From an uncultured euryarchaeote (lineage in GTDB: Archaea; Thermoplasmatota; Poseidoniia; Poseidoniales; Poseidoniaceae), in assembly GCA_937892945.1 (NCBI GenBank), contig CALBIL010000032.1:1-52982 (forward strand): 52,982 nucleotides of DNA, read 5' to 3'. This document shows positions 25,526 to 34,371 of this stretch, piece by piece (the stretch's first letter is position 1; each line of letters starts with the position of its first letter). The position numbers and the translations under genes were made by a program. The notes below the pieces were generated by a model. It did not search any database and had not been told where the DNA came from. It was given only the letters and a program-made list of their open reading frames with translations.

Positions 25526-26341
25526 ATGGACCTCCTTGGTAGTGACTACCCGTATTCGACAACCGCCCTTGTTGGCAAGCATGCATTGGTATGCGGAGCA
25601 AGTAAGGGAATTGGCGCTGCTACAGCAAAAATGCTGGCAAAAGCAGGCGCTAACGTAACAGTTTGTGCCCGAAATGGAGAAGCGCTGGCTGCCCTTTGCC
25701 AAGAATTATCAGAACTTGGGAAAGGCAAACACGTATCACTTGTCCTCGACCTTGAAGATACATCTGGACTTGAACCAGCAATCACGACATTGTTGCAACA
25801 GCGTGGACCAGTCCACATACTCATCAATAACGCAGGTGGACCACCTGGTGGCCCCTTGCTTGGTAATTCAATCGAGGATTTTGAAGCGCCCTTCAAGCGA
25901 CATCTCCATGCTGCGCATACCCTCACACAGTTACTCGTCCCTTCGATGGAGTCTGAAGGCTATGGCCGTATTATCCAAATCATTTCGACTTCGGTCAAGG
26001 AACCAATTCCAAACATTGGACTTTCCAACACCCTTCGAGGAGCTATGGCATCATGGGCGAAGAGTTTGTCGAGTGAACTTGCTCCATGTATTACCATCAA
26101 CAATGTGCTACCTGGTTTCACCAACACAGAACGATTGGGCTCTCTTGCTTCATCGATCAATCAGAGAACCGGGAAAAGCCTCGAAGAAGTGCATCATGGA
26201 TGGATGAGTCAAGTACCAATTGAACGATTAATTGAGCCATTGGAAACAGCATCAGCGATTACGTTCCTCGCACTTCCTGCCTCAAGTGGCATTCGAGGCG
26301 TTAGTCTTGCAGTTGACGGTGGCCGTTTGCGAAGTATTTGA
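25526..26341 (+). CDS. atypical short-chain dehydrogenase/reductase-like protein
   Basis: The 271 aa form a Rossmann fold of SDR type. The nucleotide loop is CGASKGIGAAT, then LINNAGGPPGGPL (NNAG motif). The catalytic-serine strand is IIQIISTSVKEPIPNIG, followed by LSNTLRGAMASWAKSLSSEL, then INNVLPGFTNTERL and a C-terminal GVSLAVDGG. Where classical SDRs have YxxxK this one has SxxxR (SNTLR), so the proton-donor Tyr and its Lys are missing. This matches a known atypical branch related to 3-oxoacyl-ACP reductases. NADPH binding is likely; the reaction is uncertain. It follows the arylformamidase-like gene by 40 nt, and its stop abuts the convergent nuclease gene. Confidence 0.82.
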   Translation: MDLLGSDYPYSTTALVGKHALVCGASKGIGAATAKMLAKAGANVTVCARNGEALAALCQELSELGKGKHVSLVLDLEDTSGLEPAITTLLQQRGPVHILINNAGGPPGGPLLGNSIEDFEAPFKRHLHAAHTLTQLLVPSMESEGYGRIIQIISTSVKEPIPNIGLSNTLRGAMASWAKSLSSELAPCITINNVLPGFTNTERLGSLASSINQRTGKSLEEVHHGWMSQVPIERLIEPLETASAITFLALPASSGIRGVSLAVDGGRLRSI

Positions 26342-27319
26342 TTACTTTTGGACATCAAACCAAACGGGATAATGGTCAGAGACATTGTTGTCTGAAAACG
26401 AAGTATCGACACCCCAAGTGCCGACCAGACGACCGTCCAAGTCGCCATTTGTGACGATGCGATCGTAGGCACAATAACTGTCTGACACCGTCGTATCGAC
26501 GTTGTTTTCAATCAACCAAGTGTAATTCGAATGGGCTAACGGTGAATTCGACAATTCATTCGAGGAGACATAGGAACACGCTGCATTGAAATCACCAAGA
26601 ATTACGATTTCCGATTCGTTGGGGTGCTGTTCGAGATAGGTATCAACGACATGGGGTAATGCATTGATTTCACTCAAAGCAGCTCCTGGTTTCGTGTGTA
26701 TCGTTACAAGGCTCAAATCGAAGCCTGTACCCGTTCCATTCTGGTGTAGAACTTCAAATTGAGCGATGAACGGCTCTCTTTGGAATGAATCATCAACGCT
26801 GTCATTGTGTAAAGTTCCGTTCCCCATCGAACGGAAAACCGAAGTATTGTAGTAAAAGGCGTATTGCTCTTGTGAGTTTTGGTCATCATCCTGTAATCCA
26901 CTCCGGGGGCTCAGCACCATGTCCCATGTGGAAAATGATTTGTTATTGAGCGCATCAAGGAAATCATAGGGTACAGTTTGGTCCATGTCTTTTATTTCTT
27001 GAACTGCCACTAAATCATACTGTAGAACGGTGTCGACAAGAATATCAACAATTGCTGGTTTCCCCATTTTAGTTTCACCGAATACTTTGATGTTGAACGT
27101 TGCAATGCGAGCCACTTCGCTCCGGTTTAATTCTGGAGCACGAGCATCATCACTCGAAGTATTATTTTCAATGTAGACGGTTGTGGTTTCATCTTCACCC
27201 GGTACGAAGACATACACGACATCAGCGTCGTCGGTCAGCAGTGAATGTAATGCAATGGGGGCAAGGACAAGAATTGCTGCAAGACTCAAACCTTGCAAAT
27301 ATCCGTTATAGTCTCCCAT
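26342..27319 (-). CDS. secreted or membrane-tethered DNase I-like endonuclease/phosphatase
   Basis: About 325 aa from the ATG giving MGDYNGYLQGLSLAAILVLA. That start puts a single N-terminal hydrophobic helix (signal anchor or signal peptide) first; a frame 57 nt longer exists. The rest is an endonuclease/exonuclease/phosphatase domain: ATFNIKVFG, then LVAVQEIKDMD (metal-binding Glu), VTIHTKPG, then ILGDFNAACSY (Asp/Asn) and SDNNVSDHYPVWFDV (catalytic Asp-His). FNIKVFGETK and the QEIKD block resemble DNase I and bacterial secreted nucleases more than AP endonucleases. There are several Asn-x-Ser/Thr sites. A role in extracellular DNA use, giving phosphate and nucleosides to a marine heterotroph, is plausible but inferred. 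Confidence 0.82.
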   Translation of the reverse strand: MGDYNGYLQGLSLAAILVLAPIALHSLLTDDADVVYVFVPGEDETTTVYIENNTSSDDARAPELNRSEVARIATFNIKVFGETKMGKPAIVDILVDTVLQYDLVAVQEIKDMDQTVPYDFLDALNNKSFSTWDMVLSPRSGLQDDDQNSQEQYAFYYNTSVFRSMGNGTLHNDSVDDSFQREPFIAQFEVLHQNGTGTGFDLSLVTIHTKPGAALSEINALPHVVDTYLEQHPNESEIVILGDFNAACSYVSSNELSNSPLAHSNYTWLIENNVDTTVSDSYCAYDRIVTNGDLDGRLVGTWGVDTSFSDNNVSDHYPVWFDVQK

Positions 27320-27408
27320 ATTGTGCGGTATACAGTTCGGGTTATCAAATTTTAACTCCAAAGAAAGTAAACACATAGGTTCTTGACGCGAAGGGGTAGC
27401 GCACAGAT

Positions 27409-28257
27409 ATGAGCGGAGAAGTGGATGCTGAACAAGCTCGACGAATTCTTGACATGCTTACTGCAGGTGGAGCGATGGATGACATCAATACTGCACTTGC
27501 TCTGAGATTGATGCCTTTGGCATTGGAATTGGAAGACATCGAACTTGCTGAGCGTCTACTCAAACATGCACAAGACAACTCAACCGACGACCTTGAACGC
27601 GGATGGGCTGATTTTGAGGGTTTCAAGCATACTGGGAAAAGTATTGATGCTTTTGCCGAATTAGGTGCACGATCAGAAGTGATGGAGGGGGGTTCTCCGC
27701 TAGCTGCAGCGGTATCGCATCACATCGCTTTGATGCATATGAGTAAAGACGAATATGAAGAAGCACAAACCTTTGCCACACGTTCACTTCGGCTTCGAGA
27801 AAGTATTGATGATTTGAATGGGATTGCATACGGCCTTGCTGTCCTTGAAACCTGTTCAAAGAAATTAAACGACCATGACAATGCTTTGGTTCACGGTACA
27901 CGTCGTATCGAACTTGCCATGCAAATGAAAGACGAAGAAGCACAAGTTGAGGCGCTTGCAGATTTAGCACACACTCAAGCCACAATTGGTAATTTTGTAG
28001 CTGCTAAAGAATTGTATGAGCAATCACTCAATCTTTCGGTTGAACTTGAAGACTTATCTGGACAACTCGTGGCACGGTGGGGGCTTGCGGATATTGCAGA
28101 AATATCTGAAGATTATGAAACGGCCATGCTCCAACTTTCAGATTGCCTTCATTCCTTCCTCAATGTAGGCCTACCTACCCCTTTGGCTGTTCGTCAACGC
28201 ATTGAAGACCTTGCTGATTTTAACACGACGAATATACAGCAAAAAGCGAAAAAGTGA
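27409..28257 (+). CDS. TPR-repeat protein
   Basis: A 282-aa all-helical cytosolic protein. Helical pairs fit tetratricopeptide repeats: ALALRLMPLALELEDIELAERLLKHA, then AVSHHIALMHMSKDEYEEAQTFATRSLRL, then GIAYGLAVLETCSKKLNDHDNALVHGTRRIEL, then ALADLAHTQATIGNFVAAKELYEQSLNL, then ARWGLADIAEISEDYETAMLQL. That is at least five repeats, with the A/G/Y positions of TPRs visible in each. It should be a protein-protein interaction scaffold; the partner is unknown. It is divergent from the nuclease gene (89 nt) and lies just upstream of the flavin-monooxygenase gene on the same strand. Confidence 0.75.
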   Translation: MSGEVDAEQARRILDMLTAGGAMDDINTALALRLMPLALELEDIELAERLLKHAQDNSTDDLERGWADFEGFKHTGKSIDAFAELGARSEVMEGGSPLAAAVSHHIALMHMSKDEYEEAQTFATRSLRLRESIDDLNGIAYGLAVLETCSKKLNDHDNALVHGTRRIELAMQMKDEEAQVEALADLAHTQATIGNFVAAKELYEQSLNLSVELEDLSGQLVARWGLADIAEISEDYETAMLQLSDCLHSFLNVGLPTPLAVRQRIEDLADFNTTNIQQKAKK

Positions 28258-28317
28258 CCATCGTTATGAGCCACACTCGTTATGATGTGGTTTCAACTGG
28301 AAGGATTGGTGCCACCC

Positions 28318-29568
28318 ATGGAGCATGACATATTCTTCTCTATCAGTCAAACTCCGGATGCAACGGGTTTGATTCCAAGCGAGCAAGAGATGTTTGCTAA
28401 TTATTTTCAACAACTCGAGTGTGCAGACACACTCGGTTTTGGGGTCGGATGGCTTGCACAAGCCCATTTATCTACCGAAGTTCAAAAATCGAATTCAAAA
28501 CCGGTTGTCCCCCACTGGGTTGGAGAAGTTGGACTTTGTACTGATTTTCCACAATTAGCCATGGAATCATTTCGAAGAACGAAATCCATCGAAATGGGCA
28601 GTGCTGTCGTCTCAATATTAGCATCAGGCGGACCGATTGCACAAGCTGAACGAATCGCGAACACCCTTCAACTGCATGGACTCAATCCCAATGAGACTCG
28701 CAAACTGCATGTTGGTTTCTCAGCAGGGCGCTTTGAATTTATGGCACGCCCGTACGGAATCGTCCCTCGGAATTCAATTGAAGAGGCTGCATGGCCAGCA
28801 CTTCGTGGCCAAATCTTCATCGAAGCAGGCGACATCTTTTTGCGACTCTTACGCGGCGATGTCGTCAATTCTGAAATGACTCATCCAACCGTTCTTCGAC
28901 GTGAAAACTTCCGGAGTGATGAAGATTGGGAGAAGGTTCAACGCGCAGCAATTGAATTTGAAAACCTAGAATCTGCACCTGATGAAATTGAAATCCCGAG
29001 ACGCTATGTTTTCGAAGATTTGAAAATCATACCTCAAAACTTCCGACGTGAATTATTAGTGATGGTTGCAGGTACGCATGACCCAAAGGCGCAGGTGTTT
29101 CTCAACACGATCTTACCGGTCAAAGTATTCAATCTTTCAATAACGAAACCTGAAATCATCGACGCTACGCATGACCGTATGCGTGAGGCTTTCAACCCAT
29201 CAGGTGGGGCGTGGAAACGCAGTGACATGCCTCGAACTTCGTTCGTATTCCTCAATGCCGAAGAAGGATTGTCATCCGAACAACAAAGTGAATCCGCAAA
29301 GAAAGAAGCAAAGGCTGCTCTTGGTGCCTATTGGAATGCTTTGGAAGGAACGATCGACCCCTCGAAAGTTGCAAACGCTGCCCAGAATGCCTTAATCGGA
29401 AACATTGAAGAAGTCGCCCAACAGATTCTGGAACGGTTCCATCCTGAAGACAGAATCATGGCTTGGTTTGATTTCTTTAATCACGACTCTGACCGAGTCT
29501 GCAGAGACATGACTGCTTACATGAAGCACGTTGTTCCTCGAGTTGAAGAACTGCTTGAATCGAGGTGA
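28318..29568 (+). CDS. luciferase-like (LLM class) flavin-dependent monooxygenase
   Basis: About 416 aa with the TIM-barrel layout of bacterial-luciferase-type enzymes. The first strand is MEHDIFFSIS; then ECADTLGFGVGWLAQAHL, VGLCTDFPQLAMESFRRTKSI, MGSAVVSILASGGPIAQAER and the diagnostic LHVGFSAGRFEFMARPYGIV. The C-terminal third (from about 230) is unlike classic luciferases and contains EDRIMAWFDFFNHDSDRV near the end. Such enzymes use reduced FMN or F420; which one cannot be read. The start is at MEHDIFF; frames from 28282 or 28285 would add up to 12 residues. The asparaginase-family gene follows after 4 nt, so they share an operon. A ring or side-chain oxygenation upstream of the ring-cleavage genes is possible but unproven. 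Confidence 0.8.
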   Translation: MEHDIFFSISQTPDATGLIPSEQEMFANYFQQLECADTLGFGVGWLAQAHLSTEVQKSNSKPVVPHWVGEVGLCTDFPQLAMESFRRTKSIEMGSAVVSILASGGPIAQAERIANTLQLHGLNPNETRKLHVGFSAGRFEFMARPYGIVPRNSIEEAAWPALRGQIFIEAGDIFLRLLRGDVVNSEMTHPTVLRRENFRSDEDWEKVQRAAIEFENLESAPDEIEIPRRYVFEDLKIIPQNFRRELLVMVAGTHDPKAQVFLNTILPVKVFNLSITKPEIIDATHDRMREAFNPSGGAWKRSDMPRTSFVFLNAEEGLSSEQQSESAKKEAKAALGAYWNALEGTIDPSKVANAAQNALIGNIEEVAQQILERFHPEDRIMAWFDFFNHDSDRVCRDMTAYMKHVVPRVEELLESR

Positions 29569-29572
29569 ACCT

Positions 29573-30688
29573 ATGGCGATTCGACATGATACTCCTTCCG
29601 CTGTTGAACCAGGAAAACCAGGGAGTTCATTGTTCCCAGACTCACCACTCGGTGAAAAAGTCGAAGGAATCCCTACTGGCCGAGAAGTGGCATGGGAACC
29701 TTTGGTTGATTATCGCAGAAACGGTGTATCCGAAACCACTATTCACGGCGCAATCGCTTGGTCACATGGTGATGAAGTGATTCATTCCTTTGGTGGAAAT
29801 GTGTTATGTTACGGTCGCTCAATGATGAAGCCATTTATGCTCAAGGCCTTCACTGAAGAATTAAAGGATACTTCATGGGAACAAAAGGCGATTGCTGTTG
29901 CATCCCATAACGGAGATACTGAGCACGTTGCTGCAGCACAATCACTTCTTTCAGAGGAAGAATGGCCACTCATGCTCACGCCATTGGATGTTCCACTGAT
30001 TCAATTTGGACGTCAAGTGCGTCGACCCCGGCGTTGGTTCCATACCTGCTCTGGTGAACACGCTGCAATTCTTCATGGATGCCGTAAGAAAGGATGGAAT
30101 CGCGCAGGATACACATTACCAACTCACGAAGTATTCGACGCATACATGGTTGAATTGCGAACCTATCTTGGTGAAGACTGGAAACCGTTACGAATTGCAA
30201 AGGATGGATGTGGACTGCCTACGGTCTCCAATACGGTTGCTGAACTCGCGCAAATCTATGCCGGTTTAGTTCGAGATAAGGACAACGATTGGATTTGGGA
30301 AGCAATGGTTCGAAGCCCAGATTTAGTTGGAGGTTTCAATCGACTTGATTCGACCGTACTCAAAGCCGGTGGTGGCAAAGTCATTGCCAAAGAAGGGGCG
30401 GATGGACTACTGGGACTTGCGATTGAGCACCCAGATTACCCCAAAGGTTTGGGAATTGTTGTCAAAATTGCACATGGATGGAATTCACAAGCCATGTGGT
30501 ATGTTGCCCGTGCCGTCTTAGGGGTCTTAGGAATCGATTTGCGAAACCCCTACCCATTGCATCGACAAAAAGCATTCATCGTCCCAGGTATCGTTCCTGA
30601 ACATTATCTGCCTCAACTTGAGACATTACCTACATGGGATGAATGGGACCCCGACCAAGACCGTTGGTTGTATGATGTTGAGGTGTGA
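29573..30688 (+). CDS. asparaginase II family (PF06089-type) amidohydrolase
   Basis: A 371-aa cytosolic protein of the rhizobial/thermolabile asparaginase type, which is unrelated to the classic L-asparaginase I/II fold. Family blocks are CYGRSMMKPFMLKA (usually RSxxKP), AVASHNGDTEHVAAAQ (SHxGxxxH), HTCSGEHAAIL (CSGxH) and KDGCGLPTVSN (DGCGxP). The two Ser/Lys pairs and Cys residues thought to be catalytic are present. It may hydrolyse asparagine, but its place in a probable amino-aromatic cluster leaves open another amide. The start has GAGGTGA just before ATG, within 4 nt of the preceding stop. The last codons overlap the first possible GTG of the ALDH gene. The N-terminal 40 residues before the core are longer than usual. 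Confidence 0.85.
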   Translation: MAIRHDTPSAVEPGKPGSSLFPDSPLGEKVEGIPTGREVAWEPLVDYRRNGVSETTIHGAIAWSHGDEVIHSFGGNVLCYGRSMMKPFMLKAFTEELKDTSWEQKAIAVASHNGDTEHVAAAQSLLSEEEWPLMLTPLDVPLIQFGRQVRRPRRWFHTCSGEHAAILHGCRKKGWNRAGYTLPTHEVFDAYMVELRTYLGEDWKPLRIAKDGCGLPTVSNTVAELAQIYAGLVRDKDNDWIWEAMVRSPDLVGGFNRLDSTVLKAGGGKVIAKEGADGLLGLAIEHPDYPKGLGIVVKIAHGWNSQAMWYVARAVLGVLGIDLRNPYPLHRQKAFIVPGIVPEHYLPQLETLPTWDEWDPDQDRWLYDVEV

Positions 30689-30690
30689 AC

Positions 30691-32148
30691 ATGCTTGACA
30701 TCCAGAATTTCATCGATGGATCGTTTACACATGCCATCAATGGTGAATCCATCAAGGACTTCAATCCGGCAACTGCTCAATGCATTGCCACAATCCCTCG
30801 TTCACAATCAGAAGATGTTGAACTCGCAGTATCAGCAGCACAATCCGCACAACCTGCTTGGACTGCCTTGACATTGGAACAACGAGCAGATTGGTTGGAC
30901 CGAATCGCTGATGCTCTGGAAAAGAAAACTGAAGACATTGCCCACACCGAATCAATTGACACGGGCAAACCAATTGCATTAGCACGAAGCGTCGATGCTG
31001 CTCGATCTGTGAGTAACTTTCGCTTTTTCGCTTCATTTGGGCGACAACAAACTGAAATGACATTCGAAATGGAAGATGCAATGAATTATGTTCATCGCTC
31101 ACCCGTTGGAACGGTCGGCTTAATCACACCTTGGAATCTTCCACTCTATCTTTTAACTTGGAAAGTTGCACCAGCATTGCTCATGGGCAATACAATCATC
31201 GCTAAGCCAAGTGAGGTCACTCCACTTACTGCCAACCTTTTGGCTGAAACATTACTCGAACTTGAGTTGCCGAAAGGCGTGTTTAATCTCGTTCACGGAT
31301 TAGGCCCAGAAGTCGGCCAAGCGATCTTAGAACATACAAAAATCAAGGCTATTTCCTTCACAGGTGGTACTGAAACTGGGCGGATTGTTGCCCGTACTGC
31401 TGCTCCAATGTTCAAGAAATTATCACTTGAATTAGGTGGTAAAAATGCGACTATTATCTTGAAGGATGCTGAACTTGAGAACGCTGTAGATGGTGCAGTT
31501 CGTGCTGCATTTAGCAATTCGGGACAAGTATGTCTTTGTGGTTCTCGGATTTTCATTGATGCAAGTATCGCAGAACAATTCACACACAAATTTGTCGAGA
31601 AGGTCAATGCCATACACATTGGTGACCCAATGGATGAAAATACGGTCATGGGTTCGGTCATCTCACCTGAACATCTGCTGAAAGTGGAATCCTATATTGA
31701 ACTGGCAATTGAAGAAGGAGGCACTGTATTAACCGGTGGAACCCGTGAAATGACTGGGTTCAAGGGACCGCAGGGCATTGGAGCATTTTTGCTACCGACC
31801 GTTGTCGGAGATCTGCCTCATACCTCTCGTTGTGCTACCGAAGAAATTTTTGGACCAATGGTGACCGTACATACATTCACATCAGAAACAGAGGCACTGA
31901 AAATGGTCAATGCTTCTGAATACGGTCTTGCAGGTTCAGTTTGGACCAAGGACTTAGAGCGTGGACGAGCGTTTTCCGAAAAGATCGACTCCGGAATTGT
32001 CTGGGTCAACACATGGCTTCACAGGGATTTACGCACTCCTTTTGGTGGAGTAAAGAATTCGGGTGTCGGTCGAGAAGGAGGCCAATGGTCCCTCGATTTC
32101 TTTTCAGAGATGACCAATGTCTGTGTTAAAAACCAAGAGACTGTTTGA
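30691..32148 (+). CDS. aldehyde dehydrogenase, 2-aminomuconate-semialdehyde (ALDH8/AmnC) type
   Basis: A 485-aa NAD-dependent dehydrogenase. Co-substrate and catalytic landmarks: TPWNLPLYLLTWKVAPAL (oxyanion Asn), TGGTETGR (NAD fold), LELGGKNATI (general-base Glu) and SGQVCLCGSRIF (catalytic Cys), with EEIFGPMV near the C-terminus. The CLCxSRIF variant after the catalytic Cys is typical of the branch that oxidises 2-aminomuconate 6-semialdehyde and 2-hydroxymuconic semialdehyde (ALDH8A1, AmnC). Most other ALDHs have different residues there. Start at ATG preceded by GAGGTG; an alternative GTG 6 nt upstream overlaps the asparaginase stop as GTGA. It is third in a three-gene tight operon and 2.2 kb from the ring-cleavage genes, which fits a role in the same route. 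Confidence 0.88.
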   Translation: MLDIQNFIDGSFTHAINGESIKDFNPATAQCIATIPRSQSEDVELAVSAAQSAQPAWTALTLEQRADWLDRIADALEKKTEDIAHTESIDTGKPIALARSVDAARSVSNFRFFASFGRQQTEMTFEMEDAMNYVHRSPVGTVGLITPWNLPLYLLTWKVAPALLMGNTIIAKPSEVTPLTANLLAETLLELELPKGVFNLVHGLGPEVGQAILEHTKIKAISFTGGTETGRIVARTAAPMFKKLSLELGGKNATIILKDAELENAVDGAVRAAFSNSGQVCLCGSRIFIDASIAEQFTHKFVEKVNAIHIGDPMDENTVMGSVISPEHLLKVESYIELAIEEGGTVLTGGTREMTGFKGPQGIGAFLLPTVVGDLPHTSRCATEEIFGPMVTVHTFTSETEALKMVNASEYGLAGSVWTKDLERGRAFSEKIDSGIVWVNTWLHRDLRTPFGGVKNSGVGREGGQWSLDFFSEMTNVCVKNQETV

Positions 32149-32187
32149 CAAACATATCTTCAAATGCAAGAGAGGTGATTTCGTAGC

Positions 32188-32910
32188 ATGGAAGCATTGC
32201 CTCTGTTTGTTTTACCCATGGTTTTAATGCCTGGTGAGGTCCAAGAATTACGTATTTTTGAGCCACGCTATCGGCAAATGCTTGATGATTGCTTACTGGA
32301 TGAGAAGAATTTCGGCTTGGTAATGAATGACCCGTTTGAACCAATAAACGCATGGGATGGACCCCGACAACATGGCTGTGAAGTCGAAATATTGCATCAC
32401 GAAACTAAAGGCAGCAACCACTTCATCCAGATTATTGGACGTCGAAAGTTCACGGTTCGCAAAGTGATTGCTCCCGCATTACCACCAATGAGTCATCCAA
32501 TGTTTGAATCCCATATTGAAGAAGATGGTCTGTTCCCCGACTTACAGACACTCCTCGAATTAATTCCTGAGGACGTCGGCCACTCAAAACTCTACATCAG
32601 TGCTGAAGTTGAATACCACCCTCATGAGGATTCAACTTCTGTTGAATTACAAGAGGTCCTCAAAGATATCTTGAATCATGTGTTAACGCGCATCGGAACT
32701 CTCCTTCGTATCGAAGAAGATGTACTGGGACAATGGATCACTGAACGAATTGGGAATTCGGTCACTGAAAGTCCCTTTTCGGCCTACACAGTCGCTGCAT
32801 TAGTCCTGAGTGAATTAGAAGCAAAGCAACAGATGCTCGCATGTGATACGATTGAAGAAGCCGTTGAAGAACTCGTCCACCACGTCTCGATGGTTGAAGA
32901 GGAAGAATAA
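32188..32910 (+). CDS. stand-alone LON substrate-binding (Lon N-terminal) domain protein
   Basis: The 240 aa are one PUA-like LON N domain without the ATPase or protease parts. They begin [20 protein letters not shown] and [15 protein letters not shown], the signature of Lon N-terminal domains. NFGLVM follows, and a helical region covers about 140-230 ([18 protein letters not shown]). Free LON-domain proteins exist in bacteria and archaea; their role is poorly defined, possibly substrate recruitment or ligand binding. The archaeal LonB elsewhere in this window lacks this domain. It follows the ALDH gene after 39 nt and precedes panB after 46 nt, same strand. The end is very acidic. Confidence 0.85.
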   Translation: MEALPLFVLPMVLMPGEVQELRIFEPRYRQMLDDCLLDEKNFGLVMNDPFEPINAWDGPRQHGCEVEILHHETKGSNHFIQIIGRRKFTVRKVIAPALPPMSHPMFESHIEEDGLFPDLQTLLELIPEDVGHSKLYISAEVEYHPHEDSTSVELQEVLKDILNHVLTRIGTLLRIEEDVLGQWITERIGNSVTESPFSAYTVAALVLSELEAKQQMLACDTIEEAVEELVHHVSMVEEEE

Positions 32911-32956
32911 GACTCGCCGGCGAGGGTTTCAAAACAAACATGACCGTCGCACAACC

Positions 32957-33778
32957 ATGTCAGTTCACAGCGAAGCGCGGAAAATCACCACGCATACCCT
33001 CCAAGGGATGAAGCAAGCGGGTGAAAAAATCACCATGCTCACTGCGTATGATTATTCATTAGCCAAACTTGTTGACCAAGCTGGCGTCGATGTCATTTTA
33101 GTTGGTGATTCTGCTTCAAATGTGATGGCTGGACAGGTGACAACAGTTCCAATCACTCTTGAACATATGATTTATCATGCACAATGTGTGCAACGCGCAG
33201 TAGATCGAGCATTGATTGTCGTTGACATGCCGTTTGGGACCTATCAAGGGAATTCTGCAATTGCACTGGAATCAGCGATTCGAATTATGAAGGAATCCGA
33301 AGGTCATGCGGTCAAACTTGAAGGTGGGGCAGAAATCCTTCAATCTGTTGAACGTATCCTCACTGCCGGAATACCGGTTATGGGACACTTAGGACTGACA
33401 CCTCAATCGATTTACAAATTCGGAACCTATACGGTACGGGCCAAAGAAGACGATGAGGCTGAAAAGTTGATTGAAGACGCAAAATTGCTGGAGAAAGCAG
33501 GTTGCTTTGCCATCGTTCTTGAAAAAATACCACGTGAATTGGCATTGAAAGTCAGTCAAGCCCTCACCATTCCAACCATTGGTATTGGCGCAGGGCCTGA
33601 TTGTGACGGTCAAGTCTTGGTCTTGCATGATTTACTCGGTATTACAATGGACTTCTCTCCTCGCTTCCTTCGACGTTACCTTAATCTCGCTGAAGAAATC
33701 GATGGCGCTATCAAAAACTACTGCCAAGATGTGCGTTCAGGTGACTTCCCGAGCGATGAAGAAAGTTACACTTCGTAA
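32957..33778 (+). CDS. panB: 3-methyl-2-oxobutanoate hydroxymethyltransferase PanB
   Basis: Transfers hydroxymethyl from methylene-tetrahydropterin to ketoisovalerate, giving ketopantoate, the first step to pantothenate/CoA. The 273-aa TIM barrel starts at ATG ([20 protein letters not shown]) and has [19 protein letters not shown]. The metal site is [11 protein letters not shown] (Asp), with [10 protein letters not shown] (second Asp), AVKLEGG (catalytic Lys region) and [10 protein letters not shown]. It ends with [23 protein letters not shown] (Glu/Asp and product site). The VGDS loop varies from the usual SLGMVxxG. A frame extending upstream into the LON gene is not used. The stop abuts the convergent membrane-protein stop with no gap. 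Confidence 0.95.
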   Translation: MSVHSEARKITTHTLQGMKQAGEKITMLTAYDYSLAKLVDQAGVDVILVGDSASNVMAGQVTTVPITLEHMIYHAQCVQRAVDRALIVVDMPFGTYQGNSAIALESAIRIMKESEGHAVKLEGGAEILQSVERILTAGIPVMGHLGLTPQSIYKFGTYTVRAKEDDEAEKLIEDAKLLEKAGCFAIVLEKIPRELALKVSQALTIPTIGIGAGPDCDGQVLVLHDLLGITMDFSPRFLRRYLNLAEEIDGAIKNYCQDVRSGDFPSDEESYTS

Positions 33779-34270
33779 TCAAAGCAATTGGTAAGCCAAT
33801 ACGCTGCCTGCAAGGGCACCTAAATTGATTCCAAAGGCATGCCATAAACCATATCGGAACGGGGGGAACTCATAACGACCCCAGTCCGTACTGATCCAGA
33901 CCCACACCAGTAAAGCACCGTAACCACCACAAAACATTGCAGCCCAGCCAGATAACCAAATTATTGAGAACACCAATCCAAGTGCTGAAAGTCCGAGCGT
34001 GTATTCGTACCACCGAGATGATTTATTGTCAAGGAGAATTCGATATAACAACGGTGACAAAAGAATACTAACAATGAAAGCACCGTGTATTGGATTTGGC
34101 AAGTTGATTTCACCAATGCCCGGCATGACTTTCCATTGCCAAACCCCTCCAAGAATGGCTCCTAAAAATGCGGGGGCTAAGATGTGTTTCAATCCCGTTT
34201 CCAGATCGACTGCACGCATCAGGAATGGTGCATCTATTGGAACTTCAAGGCTGCCCTTTTCCTCGTCCAT
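33779..34270 (-). CDS. four-helix membrane protein of unknown function
   Basis: About 163 aa, starting at the second of two close in-frame ATGs (MDEEKGSLEVPID). Hydrophobic segments lie at about 31-45 (LAPAFLGAILGGVW), 62-76 (IHGAFIVSILLSPLL), 90-125 (YTLGLSALGLVFSIIWLSG and FCGGYGALLVWVWI) and 140-160 (FGINLGALAGSVLAYQLL). Trp and Gly are frequent. No family was recognised. The gene lies between panB (convergent) and the dioxygenase operon (divergent), so it is not part of either transcript. A longer frame extends to 34369 into the dioxygenase promoter and is unlikely. Confidence 0.65.
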   Translation of the reverse strand: MDEEKGSLEVPIDAPFLMRAVDLETGLKHILAPAFLGAILGGVWQWKVMPGIGEINLPNPIHGAFIVSILLSPLLYRILLDNKSSRWYEYTLGLSALGLVFSIIWLSGWAAMFCGGYGALLVWVWISTDWGRYEFPPFRYGLWHAFGINLGALAGSVLAYQLL

Positions 34271-34340
34271 ACACATGCCAAGTTGTGGAGTTGTTTGAGG
34301 GTTCGGGCACGAACCGCTGTGAAGACAGATGCTCCGATGC

Positions 34341-34349
34341 CGATATAAT
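34341..34349 (+). promoter_or_regulatory. TATA box of the dioxygenase operon
   Basis: CGATATAAT is centred about 26 nt before the ATG at 34372, placing the transcript start at or beside the start codon. The dioxygenase/deaminase pair thus has its own promoter, probably with a leaderless message, separate from the ALDH operon upstream. Confidence 0.6.
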
Positions 34350-34371
34350 CCCCCGATGCATCGGTTCATTC

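Noticed and set aside
25665-26207. 180-codon plus-strand frame
   Set aside because: It lies wholly inside the SDR gene in another phase and shows no domain pattern, while the SDR frame has clear motifs.
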